Assembly: GCA_016866385.1 (NCBI GenBank)
Contig: VGMU01000014.1
Span: 1 to 52,394, forward strand
Source: Bacteroidota bacterium
Lineage (GTDB): Bacteria; Bacteroidota; Bacteroidia; Cytophagales; Cyclobacteriaceae
Reading direction: 5' to 3'
DNA length: 52,394 nt
This document shows, one piece after another, positions 26,589 to 35,781 of the stretch. The position numbers and the translations under genes are program-made. Under the pieces are notes generated by a model. The model saw only the letters and a program-made list of their open reading frames with translations. It was not told the origin of the DNA and ran no database searches. Numbering within the stretch: the stretch's first letter is position 1; each line of letters begins with the position of its first letter.

Positions 26589-27567
26589 ATCGCATACACT
26601 TTCCAACACCAAATTAGGCCTGCTGGTAATTTCGGGGCTACTATTTTTGATTTTCTCCCTGTATATGATTGGAAAAAATCAAAATATTTTTGGCTCTTCT
26701 ATTCGTATAACCGCCCAAGTGGCGGAAGTGAATGGCTTGATGCCTGGAAATAATGTTCGATTCAAAGGCATGGATATCGGTACGGTGAGACAACTTCGGA
26801 TGCACAACGATTCTGTCATAGAGGTTCATTTGTTGATTCAAAAATCCATGGCGCGTTTCATCCAGAAAAATGCAAGGACTACCATCAATTCGGATGGTTT
26901 GATGGGAAATAAAATCTTGCAAATCCATGATCAAAAAGGCCCATCAAGCCCTATAGAGGAAGGAGATGTATTGTATCCTTTGCCACAAGTAACTTCGGAG
27001 GCGTTGTGGGGTAAGTTGGACCGGTCGAGTGGGTCTTTGGAGTCTACTCTAATAAATTTGAATACCATCACCGCCAAATTAGCACAAAGCAAGGCACTTT
27101 GGGTGTTGCTTTCTGATCCTAGTATACCTAGTGAATTGAAGGGTACTTTGGAAGAGTTTCATCGTACAGCCAATAGCGCTACCCAAGTGGCTGAACAGGG
27201 TAAGGCTATGATGCAACAACTTCATGAGGGAAACGGTCTGGTAAATAAACTATTTGTAGATACCCTTTCGGCCATTCAATGGGAAAATAGTTTGAGACAG
27301 CTGGAGCTAGCAAGTTTGCATGCTGCCCAATTTATGGAAAAGCTTCAAATCATATCTACCAAATTAGAGCATGGCCAGGGAGTAGCTGGCCTTTTGCTTT
27401 CTGATACGGCCCTTAGGTCTCAGGTTTTGAGAATCTTACGAAATACAGAACAAAGCAGCCTGGTACTTCAAGAGGATTTAGAAGCATTGCAGCACAATTT
27501 TTTATTTAGAAACTATTTCAGGAAACATAAAAATAGTCCCTCTAAAAATCAAAAAAACATTAAGTAA
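26581..27567 (+). CDS. mlaD: MCE-domain protein, MlaD-like
   Basis: I place the start at ATG 26581 (MNKSHTLSNTKLGLL), which overlaps the mlaF stop by eight bases and yields 328 residues. A longer frame from 26497 lies wholly inside mlaF. The protein has one N-terminal transmembrane helix (LGLLVISGLLFLIFSLYMIG) and an MCE domain at about 40-115 (AEVNGLMPGNNVRFKGMDIGTVRQL, NSDGLMGNKILQI), followed by a long helical region. MCE proteins form hexameric rings that pass lipids across the periplasm. It is the last gene of the Mla-like operon. Confidence 0.92.
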   Translation: MNKSHTLSNTKLGLLVISGLLFLIFSLYMIGKNQNIFGSSIRITAQVAEVNGLMPGNNVRFKGMDIGTVRQLRMHNDSVIEVHLLIQKSMARFIQKNARTTINSDGLMGNKILQIHDQKGPSSPIEEGDVLYPLPQVTSEALWGKLDRSSGSLESTLINLNTITAKLAQSKALWVLLSDPSIPSELKGTLEEFHRTANSATQVAEQGKAMMQQLHEGNGLVNKLFVDTLSAIQWENSLRQLELASLHAAQFMEKLQIISTKLEHGQGVAGLLLSDTALRSQVLRILRNTEQSSLVLQEDLEALQHNFLFRNYFRKHKNSPSKNQKNIK

Positions 27568-27781
27568 TACTTTAAAAAATAAATTATAAATTATTGAATA
27601 ATAATAGTTTATATATTAAAAATTTTTAAAATTTTAAACACCTAATAAATACAAATCAGCCTTACCAGATACAAGTAAAAAAACTAACCAAAATATTTCT
27701 GGAAGCTTTGGGCTAGGTTTTGGCCCTTTAGAGCATTTTTCAATTTCCAGCTCTAAGTGTGCATAAGCCCGTCAATTCTAT

Positions 27782-27789
27782 TAATTTTG
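27782..27789 (+). promoter_or_regulatory. Candidate -7 element of the alaS-gatB-tlpA operon
   Basis: TAATTTTG matches TAnnTTTG and lies 65 bp before the alaS start. A -33 TTTG is not evident at normal spacing. Confidence 0.4.
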
Positions 27790-27795
27790 TGCCTT

Positions 27796-27814
27796 ATGCC
27801 CTAGGCATCTGCCT
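27796..27814 (+). promoter_or_regulatory. Alternative short hairpins in the alaS leader
   Basis: ATGCC (27796-27800) can pair with GGCAT (27804-27808), or AGGCA (27803-27807) with TGCCT (27810-27814). The two foldings are mutually exclusive, as in a switch, but the stems are only 5 bp. The role is speculative. Confidence 0.25.
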
Positions 27815-27854
27815 GAGGTGAATCAAAAGTTAAAAGAATTGTACCCTTTCTTCC

Positions 27855-30482
27855 ATGGAAGCAAAAAAAATACGAAGCACCTTTATTGAATTTTTTCAAT
27901 CCAAACAGCACCAATTTGTTCCTTCCTCTCCCATAGTGGTCAAGAATGATCCTACGCTCATGTTTACCAATGCGGGCATGAATCAATTCAAAGACGCGTT
28001 CTTGGGCAATGAAGTGGCCAAATATCCCCGTGTAGCCAATTCCCAAAAATGCTTAAGGGTGAGTGGAAAGCACAATGACCTGGAAGAAGTGGGCGTGGAT
28101 ACCTACCACCATACCATGTTTGAGATGTTGGGAAATTGGTCATTTGGGGACTACTTCAAAAAAGAAGCGATTGAGTGGGCGTGGGAATTGCTTACTGAAG
28201 TATACAGAATACCAAAAAATCTTCTCTATGTATCTGTTTTTCAAGGAGATGCAGGAGATATGTTGGACAAAGATCATGAAGCCTATGCCATCTGGAAAGA
28301 AATAGTATCGGAAGACCGAATCATCATGGGATCCAAAAAGGATAATTTCTGGGAGATGGGCGATACTGGACCTTGTGGACCATGTTCTGAAATCCATGTA
28401 GATCTACGATCAGCTGCAGAAAGAGCTAAGGTGCCGGGAAGGGAATTGGTCAATAACGATCATCCCCAGGTCATAGAGATTTGGAATTTGGTATTTATGC
28501 AGTTTAATCGACTTGCCGATGGGAGTTTGAAAGAGCTACCCGCCAAGCATGTGGATACCGGAATGGGTTTTGAGCGATTGGTACGAGCAATTCAACATAA
28601 ATCTTCCAATTACGATACCGATCTTTTTACGCCATTTATTCAATTTTTAGAAAAAAAATCGGGAAAAGCTTACGGGAAGGACGAACCTACAGACATAGCT
28701 TTTCGAGTGATTGTGGATCATATCCGAGCCATTTCCTTTACCATAGCCGATGGTCAAATTCCCTCCAACAATAAGGCCGGATATGTCATTCGAAGAATTC
28801 TCCGTAGAGCAGTAAGGTATGGATATACCTTTTTAGGTTTTCACCAACCCTTTTTGCATGAACTAACTCCTCTGATATCAGAAAATTTTGGAGATATTTT
28901 CCCAGAGGTAAAGGTGCAGCAAGATTTTATCTCCAAAGTGATCCAGGAGGAAGAGACTTCCTTTTTGCGAACCCTAGAGAATGGGCTTCGAAAATTTGAT
29001 GCGATTAAAATCGAGTTGATTGGGAAAAGAGAAAAAATGGTATCGGGAAAAATAGCATTTGAACTTTACGATACCTACGGTTTCCCCTTAGACCTCACTT
29101 CCCTAATTGCTAGGGAAAATGGATTTTCTGTGGATGAAATAGGTTTTTCACAAGAAATGGAGAAGCAAAAGACCCGATCTAGAGCAGCCTCTGAGCAAGA
29201 GACTGGAGATTGGATTTTACTTCAAGAAGATGCTGGAGTGGAATTTACAGGTTACGATACCTTAAGTGGATTTGCTCAGATCATTAAATACCGCACTATA
29301 ACCGATAAGAAAGGATCACGCTACCAACTCGTGCTTGACAAAACCCCTTTCTATGCTGAAAGTGGGGGACAGGTGGGAGATACGGGAACCTTGACTTCAA
29401 GTGTTGAAAAAATTAGGGTAATTGATACCAAAAAGGAAAATGATCTTATTGTTCATTTAGTAGAAAAACTCCCCTCTCAGCCTGATTTACCCTTCTTTGC
29501 CGAAGTAAATCAAGAGAAAAGGCAGTTGACCAAAAGCAATCATACTGCCACTCACTTGCTCCAAGCGGCTCTAAAATCCGTCTTGGGGGACCACATCCAA
29601 CAAAGAGGGTCTTTGGTCAATGAGGAGTTGTTGCGATTTGACTTTTCCCACTTTGGGAAAATGTCCGACGATGAATTGGCTCAGGTGGAAGACATTGTCA
29701 ATGCCAAAATCAGAGAAAATATTCCTCTTTGGGAACAAAGAAATGTGTCACTGGCTGACGCAAAAAAAATGGGAGCAACGGCCCTTTTTGGAGAAAAATA
29801 TGGGGAGGTGGTGCGAGTGATTACGTTTGGTGCTGATTTTTCTATAGAGCTATGTGGGGGTACTCACGTCGAAGCCACGGGTCAAATTGGTTTGTTTAAG
29901 ATTAATTCAGAAGGATCCATTTCTTCTGGCGTTCGTAGAATTGAGGCCATTACCTCAGTAAGTGCTGAGCGTTACCTCCGGCAACAGGAAACTTTGCTCA
30001 AAGAAGTGCAAGAACTTCTCAAACAACCCAAAGATGTAAAGAAAGCCATAGAAAGTTTGCTTCAGGAGAGAAGCGAGCTTAAAAAAGAATTAGAAAAGCT
30101 ACACCTTGAAAAGGCAGCTGGATTAAAGCAAGAACTTAAAAAACAATTTGTGTCCAAGGAGGGTAAGCAGCTATTGATAGCTTCGGTGGCACTTCCCTCA
30201 GCAGATTCATTGAAAAAGTTGATTTACGAATTGAAGCAAGAAGTAGATCAGTCCATCATTATTTTAGCGGCTGCAATAGATGAAAAGCCACAGGTAGCAG
30301 TTTGGATAGATGAAAAATTACTTCCTGGATTCCAATGGAATGCAGGAACCCTCGTCAGAGAACTTGCCAAAGAAATTCAAGGAGGTGGAGGAGGGCAGCC
30401 TTTCTTTGCCACAGCAGGAGGCAAAGACCTTTCAGGATTGCCTCAGGTATTGAAAAGGGCTAAGGAATTGTTGCTTCAGTAA
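27855..30482 (+). CDS. alaS: Alanyl-tRNA synthetase
   Basis: This 875-residue enzyme is of normal length and charges tRNA-Ala in the cytoplasm. The class II catalytic core covers about 1-450, with the start FFQSKQHQFVPSSPIVVKNDPTLMFTNAGMNQFKD, motif 2 region FEMLGNWSFGDYFKKEAIEWAWELL and GDTGPCGPCSEIH. The editing domain has the zinc ligands HTATH and CGGTHV. The C-terminal domain ends in the glycine-rich GGGGGQPFFATAGG segment. It heads an operon with gatB 14 bp downstream and a TlpA-like gene after that. Confidence 0.98.
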   Translation: MEAKKIRSTFIEFFQSKQHQFVPSSPIVVKNDPTLMFTNAGMNQFKDAFLGNEVAKYPRVANSQKCLRVSGKHNDLEEVGVDTYHHTMFEMLGNWSFGDYFKKEAIEWAWELLTEVYRIPKNLLYVSVFQGDAGDMLDKDHEAYAIWKEIVSEDRIIMGSKKDNFWEMGDTGPCGPCSEIHVDLRSAAERAKVPGRELVNNDHPQVIEIWNLVFMQFNRLADGSLKELPAKHVDTGMGFERLVRAIQHKSSNYDTDLFTPFIQFLEKKSGKAYGKDEPTDIAFRVIVDHIRAISFTIADGQIPSNNKAGYVIRRILRRAVRYGYTFLGFHQPFLHELTPLISENFGDIFPEVKVQQDFISKVIQEEETSFLRTLENGLRKFDAIKIELIGKREKMVSGKIAFELYDTYGFPLDLTSLIARENGFSVDEIGFSQEMEKQKTRSRAASEQETGDWILLQEDAGVEFTGYDTLSGFAQIIKYRTITDKKGSRYQLVLDKTPFYAESGGQVGDTGTLTSSVEKIRVIDTKKENDLIVHLVEKLPSQPDLPFFAEVNQEKRQLTKSNHTATHLLQAALKSVLGDHIQQRGSLVNEELLRFDFSHFGKMSDDELAQVEDIVNAKIRENIPLWEQRNVSLADAKKMGATALFGEKYGEVVRVITFGADFSIELCGGTHVEATGQIGLFKINSEGSISSGVRRIEAITSVSAERYLRQQETLLKEVQELLKQPKDVKKAIESLLQERSELKKELEKLHLEKAAGLKQELKKQFVSKEGKQLLIASVALPSADSLKKLIYELKQEVDQSIIILAAAIDEKPQVAVWIDEKLLPGFQWNAGTLVRELAKEIQGGGGGQPFFATAGGKDLSGLPQVLKRAKELLLQ

Positions 30483-30496
30483 AATCACTAGGGCTT

Positions 30497-31957
30497 ATGC
30501 TGTCACAAGAACTTGTAAAAAAATACCAAGTTGTCATTGGACTAGAAGTTCATGTACAGTTGGCTACGAGGAGTAAACTTTTCGCTCCAGATGCTACAAG
30601 TTATGGCAAAGAGGCAAATACCCAAGTCTCCGTCATTACTTTGGGTCATCCAGGTACCTTGCCCATGGTAAATAAAAAAGCCATTGAGTATGCGCTCCAC
30701 ATGTGTTTGGCTTGCCGCTGCGAAATAAGTAGAACTACCCATTTTGATCGGAAAAATTATTTTTATCCAGATCTTCCCAAAGGCTATCAAATAAGTCAGG
30801 ATAAAGCTCCATTGGGAAAAGGGGGTAAAATTGTAGTGAAATTATCCTCTGGTTTAGAGAAGGAGATTTTACTTGATAGAATTCATTTGGAAGAGGATGC
30901 GGGCAAGTCCATTCACCTGCCTAATGTACCCGATACCTTAGTAGATTTTAATCGTGCCGGTACGGCCCTGATTGAGCTCGTCACTGAGCCGGTGATCAGT
31001 TCAGCTGAAGAAGCTGTAGCCTGTCTAACGGAAATAAGGAAAATGGCTATGTTTCTCTCCATTTGTGATGGAAATATGGAGGAAGGGTCTGTTCGTTGTG
31101 ATGCCAATGTGTCTGTGAGGCTAAGAGAGAGCTTAAAGTTGGGAAATAAAGTGGAGGTGAAGAATATGAATTCCTTTAAAAACCTTTCTCGCGCTATAGA
31201 ATTTGAATTTGAGCGACAGGTTACTCTCTTGGAAGAAGGTAAGGGGGTGATTTCAGAAACTAGGACCTTTGATGAAGCAAAAGGTATCACCTCAGCCATG
31301 CGAACCAAAGAAAGCATAAATGATTACCGATACTTTCCAGAACCCGATATTAGTCCAATAGAAATTTCAGAAGAGTGGTTGACGCAGGTAAAGAATCAGC
31401 TTCCTGCTTTGCCAAGAGATTACTATGCAAAGTTTTTACTTCATTACAAACTTCCAGAATACGATGCAGGGGTGCTGACGGAAACGAAGGAATTGGCCTA
31501 TTTTTTTGAAAAGATTTGTGAACTAAGTCCTCACTTCAAAGCTGCTTCCAATTGGATCATGGGCCCTATCAAGTCTTATTTAAATGAATATGCCATTGAA
31601 ATAAAGGATTTTCCAATTTCTACTCCAATCTTAGCAGAACTAATCGCCTTGGTAGAAGAGGGTATGCTATCTTTTTCTATTGCTTCCCAAAAAATATTCC
31701 CTGAACTTTTAAAATCTCCTGGATCTTCACCTTTTGCTTTGGCCCAGAAATTGAACCTAATCCAAGAAAAAGATGTAGAAGTTTTACTGCCGATTATTCA
31801 GGAAGTATTGATGGAAAATAAACACAAGGTAGTGGAGTACAAATCTGGAAAAAAGGGCCTGTTGGGGATGTTTATGGGAGAAGTCATGAAGAAAACCCAA
31901 GGAAAAGCAGATCCCAAGCTCACTACTTTAAAATTGAAAGAATTATTGCAAAATTAA
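30497..31957 (+). CDS. gatB: Aspartyl/glutamyl-tRNA amidotransferase subunit B
   Basis: This 486-residue subunit activates misacylated Glu-tRNA-Gln or Asp-tRNA-Asn for amidation. Family blocks are YQVVIGLEVHVQLATRSKLF, HPGTLPMVNKKAIEYAL, FDRKNYFYPDLPKGYQISQ, EEDAGKS, VDFNRAGTALIELVTEPV, EEGSVRCDANVSVR and VEVKNMNSFKNLSRAIEFE, plus the YqeY-like tail ending in a short helical segment. The catalytic amidase GatA and small subunit GatC are not adjacent, as is common in Bacteroidota. It lies between alaS and a TlpA-like gene in one operon. Confidence 0.97.
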   Translation: MLSQELVKKYQVVIGLEVHVQLATRSKLFAPDATSYGKEANTQVSVITLGHPGTLPMVNKKAIEYALHMCLACRCEISRTTHFDRKNYFYPDLPKGYQISQDKAPLGKGGKIVVKLSSGLEKEILLDRIHLEEDAGKSIHLPNVPDTLVDFNRAGTALIELVTEPVISSAEEAVACLTEIRKMAMFLSICDGNMEEGSVRCDANVSVRLRESLKLGNKVEVKNMNSFKNLSRAIEFEFERQVTLLEEGKGVISETRTFDEAKGITSAMRTKESINDYRYFPEPDISPIEISEEWLTQVKNQLPALPRDYYAKFLLHYKLPEYDAGVLTETKELAYFFEKICELSPHFKAASNWIMGPIKSYLNEYAIEIKDFPISTPILAELIALVEEGMLSFSIASQKIFPELLKSPGSSPFALAQKLNLIQEKDVEVLLPIIQEVLMENKHKVVEYKSGKKGLLGMFMGEVMKKTQGKADPKLTTLKLKELLQN

Positions 31958-31961
31958 ATCT

Positions 31962-33077
31962 ATGAAAAATAGTATGATCGGAATTTTGACAGCAGCCACT
32001 TTGGCTTTTTTCTCCTGTGGAGAAAATAAATCTATATCGGAAGGGGTAGTTCAAATTAGTGGTAAGATTGGGAATCCTCCTAAGAATGGATTCTTGATTT
32101 TATCTCAATACACAGAAGCCAGCCCCAAGGTGCTCGATACCCTAGAAATCAATGGATCGGGGGAGTTTAGCTACGAAGTAGAAGTTACCTCGCCTACCTT
32201 TTATGAATTGAATCTTTACGGGCAACGCATCGTCAAACTTGCTCTACTCGATGAAGATGTATCCGTTACTTACGATATAAATCAGCCCAGCAGTCTTCAA
32301 ATTGAAGGATCTAGCGATAGCAAGGAGATGCTGAAATTGGAAAAATTGATGGACGATTACCAGGTCAAGGTCAACCTCCTCAATGAACAATACTATGAGG
32401 CAATGAGTAAAAATGATGCTGAAGCCATCAAAAAAATTCAACAAGACGCCATTATCTTAGAATCCCAACAAGCGGAGAACGTCAAAGCCATGATTAATAG
32501 CATGGGTGATTCCTTTGCCGCCATGTCTGCGATAGGTTTATTAAATCCTCAAAACGATTTTCCTTTTTTGGATGAGCTCATCACAAGACTGAATGAAAAT
32601 TATCCAGGTACCCCTAGTATTCAGCAAATGAAGTTGCAATTGGACGAAATGAGGGCCTTGGCTGTAGGGCAAATAGCTCCTGATTTTGAGCTTCCGGATC
32701 CAAATGGAAAACTAATTAAATTGTCTGACCTCAGAGGGAAGTACGTAATGATTGATTTTTGGGCTGCTTGGTGTAAACCCTGCAGAATAGAAAACCCTAA
32801 TGTTGTTCGCTTGTATAAACAATACAAAGATAAAGGATTCGAGGTTTTTGGAGTTTCTCTTGATAGGACTAAAGAAGATTGGGTAAAAGCGATAGCCGAC
32901 GACAAACTTACTTGGACTCACGTCTCTGATTTGCAATATTTTAATTCTGCAGCAGCTGAATTGTATCAGATTCAAGCCATACCTGCTACCTACATGATTG
33001 ATCCTGATGGAAAAATCATTGCCAAGGATTTGAGAGGACCTAGTTTAGAAAGTAAACTTGCTGAGCTTTTTGATTAA
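31962..33077 (+). CDS. TlpA-like thioredoxin lipoprotein with N-terminal DUF4369-like domain
   Basis: This 371-residue protein starts with a lipoprotein signal (ILTAATLAFFSC, lipobox cysteine near residue 19). The first part, to about residue 120, resembles the DUF4369 domain (VQISGKIGNPPKNGFLILSQY). A helical linker follows, then a TlpA/AhpC-type thioredoxin domain from about residue 237 with the redox motif WCKPC (C271 and C274) and a cis-proline segment AIPATYMIDPDG. It probably reduces or shuffles disulfides on the periplasmic side. It is 4 bp after gatB, at the end of the alaS operon. Confidence 0.9.
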   Translation: MKNSMIGILTAATLAFFSCGENKSISEGVVQISGKIGNPPKNGFLILSQYTEASPKVLDTLEINGSGEFSYEVEVTSPTFYELNLYGQRIVKLALLDEDVSVTYDINQPSSLQIEGSSDSKEMLKLEKLMDDYQVKVNLLNEQYYEAMSKNDAEAIKKIQQDAIILESQQAENVKAMINSMGDSFAAMSAIGLLNPQNDFPFLDELITRLNENYPGTPSIQQMKLQLDEMRALAVGQIAPDFELPDPNGKLIKLSDLRGKYVMIDFWAAWCKPCRIENPNVVRLYKQYKDKGFEVFGVSLDRTKEDWVKAIADDKLTWTHVSDLQYFNSAAAELYQIQAIPATYMIDPDGKIIAKDLRGPSLESKLAELFD

Positions 33078-33100
33078 TTCTCAGTTCATCTTGACTTATA

Positions 33101-33125
33101 AGCCCCGTAGGTACGGGGCTTTTTT
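33101..33125 (+). terminator. Intrinsic terminator of the alaS-gatB-tlpA operon
   Basis: AGCCCCGTA pairs with TACGGGGCT (33101-33120) around a two-base centre; in practice this is a GC-rich stem with a short loop. A six-T run follows. It lies 23 bases after the tlpA stop. Confidence 0.9.
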
Positions 33126-33520
33126 GCATGACGTAAGCTAAAAAGTAAGAAGGAAAAAAATGCTGGATAGCCCTTCTTAAAAAAATAGTTTCACTTAAAA
33201 ATTAAATTTTAAAAATTTTATAATCCTACATAAAATTAATTAAAATAATTAAAATAAAAAATAATTTTATATTATTTTTAAAATAAAAAATTATATTATT
33301 CTAATAAATAAAAAACTAAATTTTAACTAAAAAGGAAGGTATAAGTTTTAAGATTTCAAGGAATTATTCTTGTCAATAGCATCTTTCAACACCAAAATGC
33401 CCCATATTTTGTCTAGAAGTAAAGTTGAATGAAGGAGAATTCCCTTCTTTTTCTATCCACATAATTTTTAAATAACTTCTTCTGATAAAATTTTAACTTT
33501 GTGTACTTGTTGTCATCCTA
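33126..33520. other. AT-rich intergenic region before the glycosyltransferase gene
   Basis: Apart from the terminator at its left edge, this stretch has no gene. From about 33180 to 33330 it is almost only A and T, with a few scattered G or C. A TAACTTTG element stands 20 bp before the next ATG. A similar AT-rich island lies upstream of alaS. The island could be a strong UP-like promoter region or a nucleoid-protein binding site. Confidence 0.5.
33494..33501 (+). promoter_or_regulatory. Candidate -7 element of the sugar-nucleotide operon
   Basis: TAACTTTG matches TAnnTTTG and sits 19 bp before the glycosyltransferase ATG. The -33 half is not clear in the AT-rich upstream sequence. Confidence 0.45.
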
Positions 33521-34678
33521 ATGCCCAAACTCCTACGTATTTCTACTGAGCCGATCACCTTTAAGATTACCCTAGCAGGGCAATTTAAATTTTTGAGAGA
33601 AAAAGGATGGGAGGTTATCTTGGTAAGTGCAGATGGAAGGGAAGTTTTTCAGGTTTGTTCTTCTGAAGGGGTTTCTCATGTAGAAATACCCTTTGCCAAG
33701 GGATTGGATATCATTCATGATTTTACGTGTTTTTTGAACTTGGTAAGTCTCTTTAAAAAAGAAAAACCAGACATGGTACATAGCCATGGTGCCAAGGCAG
33801 GTTTTTTGTCCATGCTTGCAGCATCTTTTGCTGGTATTAGCCACCGTATCCATACGGTGTCAGACATGCCCTTCAGCGGAGGTAAGCCGGGGAAAGAAAA
33901 TTCTTTACGATTTACTGAAAAGTGGACCTTTGCGAAAGCTTCGGAGCTTTGGGTAATTTCTACGGGGATGTTAAATTACTTTTCTTCTAAGTCCTTGGTT
34001 TCGGATTCAAAACTGAAGTTGGTAGGCAAGGGTTCGTCCAATGGAATTGATTTATCTAAATTCAATCGAAGCGCCCTAAAAGAAAATCATTTGGTGGCTG
34101 CGACCATGCGCATTTTGCCTGGGGAGAATGAGTTTATCCTGATGGTTGTGGGAGGATTAAGTAAGCAGAGAGGTACAGAAGACTTGGTAGCTGCATTTCT
34201 AAGTTCCAAGATTTTATCCGCTTCAAAATTGGTACTCATTGGGCCATGGGATAAAAGTGAGGAAGGAGCCATTTCTACCGAGACGGCTCAACACGTCAAC
34301 GAACATGCCAAGATTATACATATTGATTGGACAGATCATATAGAGCATCATTTGGCCCTGGCAGACGTGTTGGTGCAGCCTTCTGATCAAGAAGGGTTTT
34401 CTACAGTCCTGTTGGAAGCCGCTGCCATGCAGGTTCCTGTTATTTGTTCAGATGGTGTAGGCAATACCTCCTTGGTTGTGCAAAAAAAGTCAGGTTTGAT
34501 ATACCCTGCAGGTGATGTTTCGGTATTGAAAGAGGCCATTGAGTTTGCCTTTGTCAAGCGCGATTTCATGGCTGCTTGCGCCGAGCAACTTGCTCACGAA
34601 GTAGAAAAGCACTACGATCGGAAATCCTTCCATACTCAACTTTTACAGAATTACGAAAGAGTCCTTCAACATGGATAA
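33521..34678 (+). CDS. Glycosyltransferase, GT4-like
   Basis: This 385-residue protein shows the GT-B fold. The N-terminal half has LRISTEPITFKITLAGQFKFLREKGWEV and the MVHSHGAKAGFLSMLAA segment, and the C-terminal half has VGGLSKQRGTEDLVAA and the nucleotide-sugar block VLVQPSDQEGFSTVLLEAAAMQVPVI, with the usual E-x7-E. It starts an operon with a UDP-glucuronate epimerase and a dTDP-glucose dehydratase, so it probably adds a sugar to an envelope polysaccharide. Donor and acceptor are unknown. Confidence 0.88.
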   Translation: MPKLLRISTEPITFKITLAGQFKFLREKGWEVILVSADGREVFQVCSSEGVSHVEIPFAKGLDIIHDFTCFLNLVSLFKKEKPDMVHSHGAKAGFLSMLAASFAGISHRIHTVSDMPFSGGKPGKENSLRFTEKWTFAKASELWVISTGMLNYFSSKSLVSDSKLKLVGKGSSNGIDLSKFNRSALKENHLVAATMRILPGENEFILMVVGGLSKQRGTEDLVAAFLSSKILSASKLVLIGPWDKSEEGAISTETAQHVNEHAKIIHIDWTDHIEHHLALADVLVQPSDQEGFSTVLLEAAAMQVPVICSDGVGNTSLVVQKKSGLIYPAGDVSVLKEAIEFAFVKRDFMAACAEQLAHEVEKHYDRKSFHTQLLQNYERVLQHG

Positions 34679-34727
34679 ATTTTTTAATTATGAGAACAAA
34701 ACTTGTTTATATTCCAACCCTTAGGCC

Positions 34728-35780
34728 ATGAACTACCTTGTCACCGGGGCAGCTGGATTTATTGGTTACCATGTGGCCAAATTTTTGATACATCGAGGGG
34801 ATCAGGTCATAGGTTTAGATTCCATCGACGAGTATTACGATCCTCAACTTAAGCTGGCACGTCTTGCTCAACTGGGTATTGCTGCAGGTGAAATTCACCC
34901 TGGCACGCTTATTTCATCTTCTGCATATTCCAACTTTCGATTTGTTCAGGCCAATATCGTAGATAAGGAATTTATGCTAAGTCTTTTTGAAGCACAGGAC
35001 TTTTCTGTAGTCATACATTTGGCAGCACAGGCTGGTGTTCGCTATTCTTTAGAAAACCCTGATGTCTACTTGCAAAGCAATCTCATGGGCTTCCTTCAGC
35101 TTTTGGAATGCTGCAGACACTTTCCAGTGAGACATCTGGTTTATGCTTCTTCTAGTTCGGTTTATGGAATGAATCAAAAAATGCCTTTTTCTACTTCAGA
35201 TGAAGTCAATCATCCCATTTCCTTGTATGCGAGTACTAAAAAAGCAAACGAATTAATGGCCCATACCTACAGCCATCTCTTTGGTATTCCCACTACCGGT
35301 TTGAGGTTTTTTACGGTGTATGGGCCTTGGGGAAGGCCAGATATGGCCTATTTCTTATTTGCAGATGCCATTACCAAAGGAGAGCCCATTGCGGTATACA
35401 ATCGTGGACAAATGAAGCGGGACTTTACCTACATTGACGATATAGTTTTAGGCTTGGTAGCGGTAGCAGATCAACCCGCACAAGCCGATCCCAACTTTGA
35501 TCCTCAACTTCCTGATCCTTCACGCTCTTCTGCACCCTTTAGAATTTACAATCTGGGAAATTCCAAACCGGTGCCCCTGATGGATTTTATTACTGCACTG
35601 GAAAAAGGATTGGGAAAAAAAGCGAAACTAGAATATTTGCCTTTACAACCCGGAGACGTGTTGGAGACCCATGCGGACTTGAGTGATTTGGCCCGCGATG
35701 TGGGTTATCATCCTTCTACAGAAATAGTGCAGGGGGTAGAGAGTTTCACTTCTTGGTACAAACACTTTTATCAAATCTAA
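34728..35780 (+). CDS. NAD-dependent epimerase, UDP-glucuronate 4-epimerase-like
   Basis: This 350-residue SDR-fold enzyme has the NAD motif TGAAGFIGYHVAKFL, the DSIDEYYDPQLKLARLAQL stretch characteristic of UDP-glucuronate 4-epimerases, YASSSSVYG, the YASTK catalytic pair, and RFFTVYGPWGRPDMA with MKRDFTYIDDIV. It would make UDP-galacturonate from UDP-glucuronate for polysaccharide assembly. It lies 49 bp after the glycosyltransferase gene and one base before rfbB. A related UDP-sugar epimerase activity cannot be excluded. Confidence 0.88.
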   Translation: MNYLVTGAAGFIGYHVAKFLIHRGDQVIGLDSIDEYYDPQLKLARLAQLGIAAGEIHPGTLISSSAYSNFRFVQANIVDKEFMLSLFEAQDFSVVIHLAAQAGVRYSLENPDVYLQSNLMGFLQLLECCRHFPVRHLVYASSSSVYGMNQKMPFSTSDEVNHPISLYASTKKANELMAHTYSHLFGIPTTGLRFFTVYGPWGRPDMAYFLFADAITKGEPIAVYNRGQMKRDFTYIDDIVLGLVAVADQPAQADPNFDPQLPDPSRSSAPFRIYNLGNSKPVPLMDFITALEKGLGKKAKLEYLPLQPGDVLETHADLSDLARDVGYHPSTEIVQGVESFTSWYKHFYQI

Positions 35781-35781
35781 T

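Larger units (their letters stand above)
27568..27854. other. AT-rich intergenic region upstream of alaS
   Basis: The first about 95 bases are almost pure A and T. The remainder has a nested inverted repeat (CTGGAA 27699-27704 with TTCCAG 27745-27750; GGGC 27710-27713 with GCCC 27723-27726) and a TAATTTTG -7 candidate, then a leader with overlapping short hairpins. I see no gene. Confidence 0.5.
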
